Below, in pieces: positions 58,989 to 64,000 of a DNA stretch of 64,000 bases. The DNA comes from Juglans regia (Eukaryota; Streptophyta; Magnoliopsida; Fagales; Juglandaceae): contig NC_049905.1 in the NCBI RefSeq assembly GCF_001411555.2, forward strand, positions 19,148,097 to 19,212,096, written 5' to 3'. Each line of letters begins with the position of its first letter. Within the stretch, counting starts at the first letter, position 1. Both the position numbers and the translations under genes were made by a program. The notes under the pieces are model-generated. The model ran no database searches. It had not been told where the DNA came from and saw only the letters and a program-made list of their open reading frames with translations.

Positions 58989-60180
58989 CTAGTCCGCCTC
59001 CTGTTGCATCAAAGGCCAATCCGAAGGCATGGGAGAGGTCCTATGTTCTCCTTCTATTTCCACACAAGGAGTGGAATTAACAACCAAAGTCATAGCCTCA
59101 GAAATCACCACCTCTTCAATGAGAGTATCCGCTGAAGCATCATTAAAAACCTCTACCACGTCTTCGACCACACCATCACCAGCTTTTGATTTCAGAACCC
59201 CACTACTTTCTCCATCGCCAACCCTGACATACTCAGGCTCCTCTTGAACACCTTTAAAACCCTCACCCCCAGTCACTTCCGCTACCACTAGTGCTATCGT
59301 TTCTCCATGATCTTTTGGTTCCTCATCGTCCTTTTTTGGATCTAGAGGAGTGGATTTTTCCTTCCATGCCCTTTTTGAAATATTACGATGACCAACTTTC
59401 CCTAGATCACCATTATGTTTCTCCCTTGCACGACAGACCACCTCTATATGATCTTGACGACAACATTTAGAACAATAAAACCCATGCTTTTCATAGCAAA
59501 CTTCCAACCATATCGTCTTGCTAGTCGAAACCACAATAGGGAATCCTTGAACTGGATCCTCCAGTAAATCGACCTCCACTCACATCTTAGCCCCCGAAGC
59601 CCTTGTCCTATGCAGCGTAGCATTATCCGTCCCAAAAAAAGGCCCAAACCGAGTTGCCAAAATTTGTAGGCAGTCAAGCCTATACATGTGCATTGGTAGG
59701 TTCGGTAAAAAGATCCATTGAGGCGCAAGGGTGGATTCCTTACTCAGATCAAAATCCGTTGTCCATCGAAACAATCAGAAAACATGGCCCTCGATCATTC
59801 TACCCTCTCTCGCCCATCCATGCATGAAGTCCCATTCAGATTTAGTTGAAGGAGAACAAGACGGTCATCCATGAAGCTTATGGTGGGCACCTCCAACAAA
59901 CCCCAGATTTGATGATATTCAATTTGATCTTATCAATGGACGGCCTCGCCCTCATGAACTTTAATACCAACATGAAGCGAAAGTCATCTGCTGCCTTCGA
60001 CATCTCTGCCTCATAAAAAATAAAACCCAACTCTCCATTTACCTTAACAAGATAACACATAGGCAACTTGAAAGAGGAGACCACCGTATGAGCCACCGCC
60101 TGAACATAAGATCGAGGGATGTCCCTTGCCTTAGAAGACCCCGCCAGTGTGACCACTGGAGGGGGAGAGGGCGCCGCCAT
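58989..60180 (-). pseudogene. LINE ORF1 (DUF4283-like, zinc knuckle), broken
   Basis: It starts at Met 60180 (MAAPSPPPVVTLAGSSK). A DUF4283-like region reads FRFMLVLKFMRARPSIDKIK, then continues after frame breaks as LFRWTTDFD and APQWIFLPNLPMHMYRLDCL. VEVDLLEDPVQGFPIVV and a CCHC-type knuckle CYEKHGFYCSKCCRQDH (near 59490) follow, then a charged tail to 58989. This is the usual ORF1 of plant L1-type LINEs, an RNA-binding protein. One frameshift and several stops break it. Confidence 0.85.
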
Positions 60181-60824
60181 GGGCGAACCCTAGGCACAAA
60201 TTTTGAAAAAAGGGTCCAAAAAAGGAATGTCCAAAAAACACTAAGAGAAGAAAAAAAGAAACCACCACTCAGCCTTATAATATCGCATTGTTTTCAACTA
60301 ACCAATTCGGAAAACTTCCTTTCAACTTATTATAAGAGAGATCAATTACTTCCAACTTATTCAGAGCAGCACTTAAAGTGCTAAAAACATGGAAGAAGCA
60401 GTTTGGGAGTTTAAAGGAGCTCCTTACTCATAAAGGATTTAGGTGGGATGAGACACAAAAGCTGATAATTTTGTATGGAATGACTATATCAAGGTATATT
60501 CATGCACTCTGATGCGTGATTATGCACTTGATCAGAGTGATACTAAATTGTTTTTAATTTTGTTTGTTTTGTGATCATATTTGACCTGCAGGCACACCTT
60601 GATGCCAAGCTCTTCTGAGCAAAGTTCATTGAAAAGTTTGATATGTTGGGCATTATCATAGGCAACGATCAAGCTGTAGCAAGCTCTTTGATAATGATGT
60701 TGAAATTGATGCTGACTTGAGAGTCAGCAAGGAGGGGGTAGATACATAAATTGTGTCTAAGATTCAGATTGATGATCGGCCTACAAAAAACTTGCAGTGG
60801 ACAACAAGGAGGGGATACACACTA

Positions 60825-61037
60825 TAGATCCCATTTTGATACATAAATACTCTCAACTAATATCATCTAATCTTATTTCATTATTACAACTTTTTCAAAT
60901 CTCTATATAAAATATAATAAACAATTCAAGTTTTTTAAATTTCAAAATAATAATAATATTAAAAATAATATTCTAATAATATTTTATTCAACTCATCTAA
61001 AATAATCTCATCTCATCTCATTATTCAAAGTAACATA
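60825..61037. mobile_element. MITE of the GAGATGAGATG family
   Basis: CCCATTTTGATACATAAATA, then CATTATTACAACTTTTTCAAAT, ATAATAATAATATT and CTCATCTCATCTCATTATTC make up a typical family member. It sits at the end of the dead SANT copy B. Confidence 0.65.
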
Positions 61038-61059
61038 CTCTATAATAACAAAGCATGAG

Positions 61060-62260
61060 TATAACTACTATTCTTCTTAAAATCATACTTAAAATCTCAC
61101 ACACCAGTTTGAAATCAAAATTGAAAAAATTTTAGATGAAAGAACAATATTTCTAACATTAGATTGAGGTTCCCATAAAGCCTCCCTTTTTATCTCCATG
61201 TTAGCCAATTAAAGGGCTATTAATAAAAAGTAATGCAGTTTATTGCAAGCAAAGGATCAAACAAGGTAGATAACCAAAGGTCTACAACTCTCTCCATTGA
61301 TGTAAGTGTATTTATTTTCTTGTTAGGCTTCACGCGGTATTAGACAGTCATAGGTGTTTTGATTATGATTATCGAGAGTGGTTAGTTGACTTTGCTGAAA
61401 AGACAAATGTGCATTATACTTATTTATATTTTATGTATTTTATACTAGAAATGCTACTTTATCGCTTGAGTTTATCTTTTTATTTTGACCGTTCATGTAT
61501 TTAATATTTTTTTATTTAATGATTAAGAAATTGACTTTTAGTATATTTGTGCATTTTTTTAAATATTTAAATATGTTAAAAAATATAAAAATAAAAAATA
61601 AATTTATACCAGGCGGCACGCCAAGCGGTCATTGCTAGACAGCAACCTAGCACTACTTTTTTTATAATTATTTAAATCCTAACATTACTCAACTTTATAT
61701 ACCAAGAAATATTTACTTGAAAAAAAATCAATATGTTTAATACATTTAACTTTTTATGAATTCTTTTTCTCTCTTTAGAAGGGATTGAAAATAACGAAGA
61801 CCGGATCCAAGAACATTCTTCTTAAAATTGAGTAATATTATACATCACACTCATTATTTTATTTTTATTTTATTATATAAAATGTGATACATTTATCATA
61901 TTTGGATGATAAAAAAAATCTAATAATTGATTATTCAATAGTGATAAATGTATCACATCTTATACAATAGGATGAAACTATGGTGCCTAAAATTTTTCTT
62001 ATTATAAAGTAAATATGACATCTTACATCAAAACTTAATATCTTATATTCTTGATTTGTGAAATTGTAGGATCCAGCCCAAACTAACAATTTCGGCGACA
62101 GACCAAAATTAGATAATCGAAAATTACAAGGATAATTTTGATCATCAACCTTCATGAAGTGTGTTATCTAATAGCCAACTATAATTGAGAGGTGTAATTT
62201 GTTCATTTTGGATTTAAAGTATAACATAACTGATAATTTTATGTATCCACTAGTAATCAC
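61060..62260. repeat. Degenerate duplicate of the phosphatase upstream region
   Basis: TCTCCATGTTAGCCAATTAA (61193), AATCTCACACACCAG (61091) and AGCCAACTATAATT (62172), followed by a TAAAGTATAACATAAC-type stretch, match 36538, 36315 and 36820-36900 in the same order. Spacer lengths differ and a MITE-like piece (about 61440-61660) interrupts. It supports a block duplication running from SANT to the phosphatase upstream region, with the glycosyltransferase missing from this copy. Confidence 0.6.
61440..61660. mobile_element. MITE-like element
   Basis: GAAATGCTACTTTATCGCTT, a core with TTTAATGATTAAGAAATTGA and TTTTTAAATATTTAAATATG, then GGCACGCCAAGCGGTCATTG and AACCTAGCACTACTTT form a structure like the MITEs at 25461, 29044 and 63010. 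The termini are only partly complementary. Confidence 0.4.
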
Positions 62261-63009
62261 AATATCATTTAATTGAATAGTTGCTTTTGTTGGGTTTATG
62301 GAATCTGATTATTTTTGTAGTGGCTCAATTTGATGATTCAAACCCGACAATGATTCGTTACGATTTTTTGGCGAAGTTTTATCGACCCAAGCTGAAGTGA
62401 ACATGCCCAAGTCTCATGGGGTCTGGGGGCAACTACTTAGGAAAAAAAAACTTTTGACCCAATTTATGACTTGAGAAACGCTAGACAAAAAGTTCGCTCA
62501 ACTTTAGTGTGACATGTTGCTTGAGCGAAAATTAAGTAGAGAGTTTGCTTGACACTTGCTCGACACATCACTCAAGTGAACTTCAGATTGAGAGTTCGTT
62601 CAAGACTCGCTCGACACCTCACACAAGCGAATAAGGCGATGATAATTATGATATTAGGGTTTCAGCCATACAATTATATAAATATGGTTATTATGAACAA
62701 TATGATTGTGATGAACATTAAATTTTGCCCCATAGTATACTTTGCTTCCTTAAGATAATAAAATTTTCTGCAATTTTATAGACGTAGATACATTATCGAG
62801 TTAAGTAAATTTTTATATCGTGTGATTAATTTCTTGTTTTACTTTATTTTATGGTAAATGTGAGATAACAAATATAATCTCTTATAAAGATTTGGAGTAG
62901 TTGTCCCACATTTAAGTTGATTATGTTTTGCCTATTCCTTAGAAAAAGATCATGAAACAATTCCAAATCATGGTTATTTTGGATTGGATCATCAATATAT
63001 ACAAAAGAG
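62261..63009. other. Retroelement-like debris with degenerate tandem units
   Basis: Three imperfect units share TTCGCT..A / GCTCGACAC.TCAC.CAAG-type words at about 62489, 62538 and 62591. The preceding CCCAAGCTGAAGTGAACATG and GGTCTGGGGGCAAC look like LTR or untranslated retroelement sequence. No coding sequence is seen. Confidence 0.4.
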
Positions 63010-63240
63010 TAGGACTACTTTACCGTTCAAAATAGTCCGCTCAAGTTGACTGCTTGTTGTTTTTTGAGTTTTTATTTTATTTTATTTTTATTTTTACATT
63101 TTTTAATATATTTAAATATTTTAAAAAGTTAAAAAAATATTTTAATACACTTAAAATCACTTCCTTAATCACTAAATAAATAAAAAATATCAAATAGTCA
63201 AATTAAGAGGCAAAGTAGTTTATTCCTATACAAAAAAGAC
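63010..63240. mobile_element. MITE-like element
   Basis: AGTAGGACTACTTTACCGTTC and GGCAAAGTAGTTTATTCC are the approximate ends, with partial inverted similarity (GGACTACTTT / AAAGTAGTTT). The core has CACTTCCTTAATCACTAAAT, shared with the MITE group described above. Confidence 0.45.
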
Positions 63241-63339
63241 TACTCACCCACAAAATAGAAACCAGATTTAATGCACCAGCTCAGTCTGGTTTTAAAGGGA
63301 AAACAACGTTTGTTAATAACAAGACACTGATTCTGATTA

Positions 63340-63560
63340 AGGAGATGTTTAGATTTGAAGATGATTTGAGATGACTTGAGATGAGCTGAGATGAGTTGAG
63401 ATGGATTGTGAATAGTAATGAGATGAGTTGTGAATAGTAGTAAAATTTGTGAGTTAAAGTTATTGAATAGTAATGAATAGTAGTGAGCTGAGATGAGTTG
63501 AGATGAGCTGAGATGAGTTGAGATGAACTGAGATGACTTGTGAATCCAAACAAGCCCTAA
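63340..63560. mobile_element. MITE of the GAGATGAGATG family with a simple repeat array
   Basis: GAGATGAGCTGAGATGAGTT-type units are repeated in two blocks (about 63360-63410 and 63480-63545) around GAATAGTAATGAATAGTAG. The edge AATCCAAACAAGCCC is the complement of the family's typical GGGCTTGTTTGGATT-like border. Apparent minus-strand frames across it (63240-63611) reflect the Ser/Gln/Leu-coding repeat and are not genes. Confidence 0.65.
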
Positions 63561-63889
63561 ACCAAAAATTGGAAAGTCCAGATCACAGTTCTTTCTCTCT
63601 CTCGGGTCCACTTAAAAGTGCCTCAAACCACCTCCCACTCTACTTACCTTTCTCTCATGTCCACTTCAAACGTTCTTCCAACTGGTTCGTTAATTCCTAA
63701 ACGGCTTTGCTTAAAAAAAAATAAAAAAAGCCTTGCTAGGTACGTACCGCACCAAACCGCGTGCCCGAACCGCGTACTGATGAAATTATTTTTACAAAAA
63801 TTATTTTTATTTTTAATTCACAATCATTTTTTTAAATGAATACTTTATATGTCAGTATCGGTATACGATTTGATGCGCAAACTCGCTTA
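63561..63889. other. Gene-free spacer
   Basis: No recognisable gene. A short frame at 63618-63839 has no domain features. Confidence 0.4.
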
Positions 63890-64000
63890 GAAAAAGATTT
63901 TTTAAATTGAGATAGTTTGAGATATTTGAATTGAGATGAGATGAGTTAAAAATAGTTTGAATTAAAATATTTTATGAGTTTTGGGAAAAGAGTGAAAAAA
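63890..64000. mobile_element. MITE of the GAGATGAGATG family, cut by the window end
   Basis: AATTGAGATGAGATGAGTTA, then GAGTTTTGGGAAAAGAGTGA, is the start of another family copy in the same orientation as 25000-25330. Confidence 0.55.

Larger units (their letters stand above)
49685..60361 (-). mobile_element. Near full-length L1-type LINE, carrying a nested copia
   Basis: Perfect 13-bp target duplications, a poly(A) tail (T-run at 49683-49692) and two ORFs in the order ORF1, then endonuclease, RT, zf-RVT and RNase H on the minus strand define a complete plant LINE. Without the nested copia and its target duplication it is about 5.97 kb, a normal full length. Stops and several frameshifts show that it is inactive. 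It interrupts the first exon of SANT copy B. Confidence 0.92.
49499..60840 (+). pseudogene. Myb/SANT-like gene, copy B, split by a LINE
   Basis: The first SANT exon is intact to 49684 (YMAWTSEMDRCLAEILVEQ, then STLKPAAYRAAL) and resumes after the LINE at 60375 (LKTWKKQFGSLKELLTHKGF, then RWDETQKL). Compared with copy A (27266-27616), about 48 bp encoding NENFGLDLTKGHIQNR is missing, and a later 13-bp loss near 60462 shifts the frame. The next exon, from about 60592, still resembles the family (AHLDAKLF*AKFIEKFDML) but has stops, ending near 60840. The gene is dead even without the LINE. Confidence 0.85.

Noticed and set aside
63360..63545. CRISPR-like short repeat array
   Set aside because: This is a plant genome and the units are contiguous simple repeats without unique spacers.
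63240..63611. Minus-strand frames rich in Ser, Gln and Leu
   Set aside because: They are translations of the GAGATGAGTT-type MITE repeat.

Overview
This is plant nuclear DNA, almost certainly from a woody eudicot. Genes have GT-AG introns, intergenic DNA is AT-rich, and LTR retrotransposons, L1-type LINEs, SINEs and MITEs are abundant. One MITE family, rich in GAGATGAGATGAG / CTCATCTCATC with an internal ACTTTTTCAAA-type core, is a pattern I associate with Fagales such as walnut, hickory and oak. That placement rests on recall, not on a search.

Three host genes look intact. (1) 19201-22424 (minus) is a two-exon LRR-XII receptor kinase of the EFR/Xa21 type, 1041 aa, with a non-RD kinase. (2) 30523-34015 (minus) is a three-exon, 627-aa type II membrane glycosyltransferase-like protein. 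(3) 37802-40719 (plus) is an eight-exon, 462-aa secreted purple acid phosphatase with all seven metal ligands. A Myb/SANT-like DNA-binding-domain gene occurs twice, and both copies are broken: at 27266-28751 by a SINE, and at 49499-60840 by a LINE of about 6 kb.

Layout. 1-4860: decayed copia, plus strand, cut by the window edge. 6408-8132: broken duplicate of the receptor-kinase 3' end and its flank. 9094-9360: CACTA-like terminus. 9380-17745: decayed copia (minus) carrying a 5.9-kb Tat-like gypsy element (11141-17004) that keeps gag and protease but has no visible RT, RNase H or integrase. 18280-22424: receptor-kinase locus. 22425-27200: MITE-rich spacer. 27200-29450: SANT copy A with SINE and MITEs. 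30523-34015: glycosyltransferase. 34622-36190: LINE remnant carrying a 441-bp TRIM. 37802-40719: phosphatase. 41653-46801: full-length young copia (LTRs differ at 2 of 283 positions by eye). 48118-60840: SANT copy B, split by a LINE (49685-60361) that is itself split by a copia (50967-55664). 60825-64000: MITEs and a degenerate segment resembling the phosphatase upstream region.

Two local duplications organise the window. The receptor-kinase 3' region is present at about 6.4-8.1 kb and 18.3-19.9 kb. A larger block, from the SANT promoter to the phosphatase upstream region, is present at about 24.4-36.9 kb and, much rearranged, at 48.1-62.2 kb. Most remaining sequence is layered transposon insertion, and target-site duplications let the order of several insertions be read directly. 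I found no tRNA, rRNA, CRISPR or operon-like structure, and no clearly new biological system. The most informative unusual items are the TRIM, the pol-less gypsy with an antisense ORF, and the young copia that is already nonfunctional.
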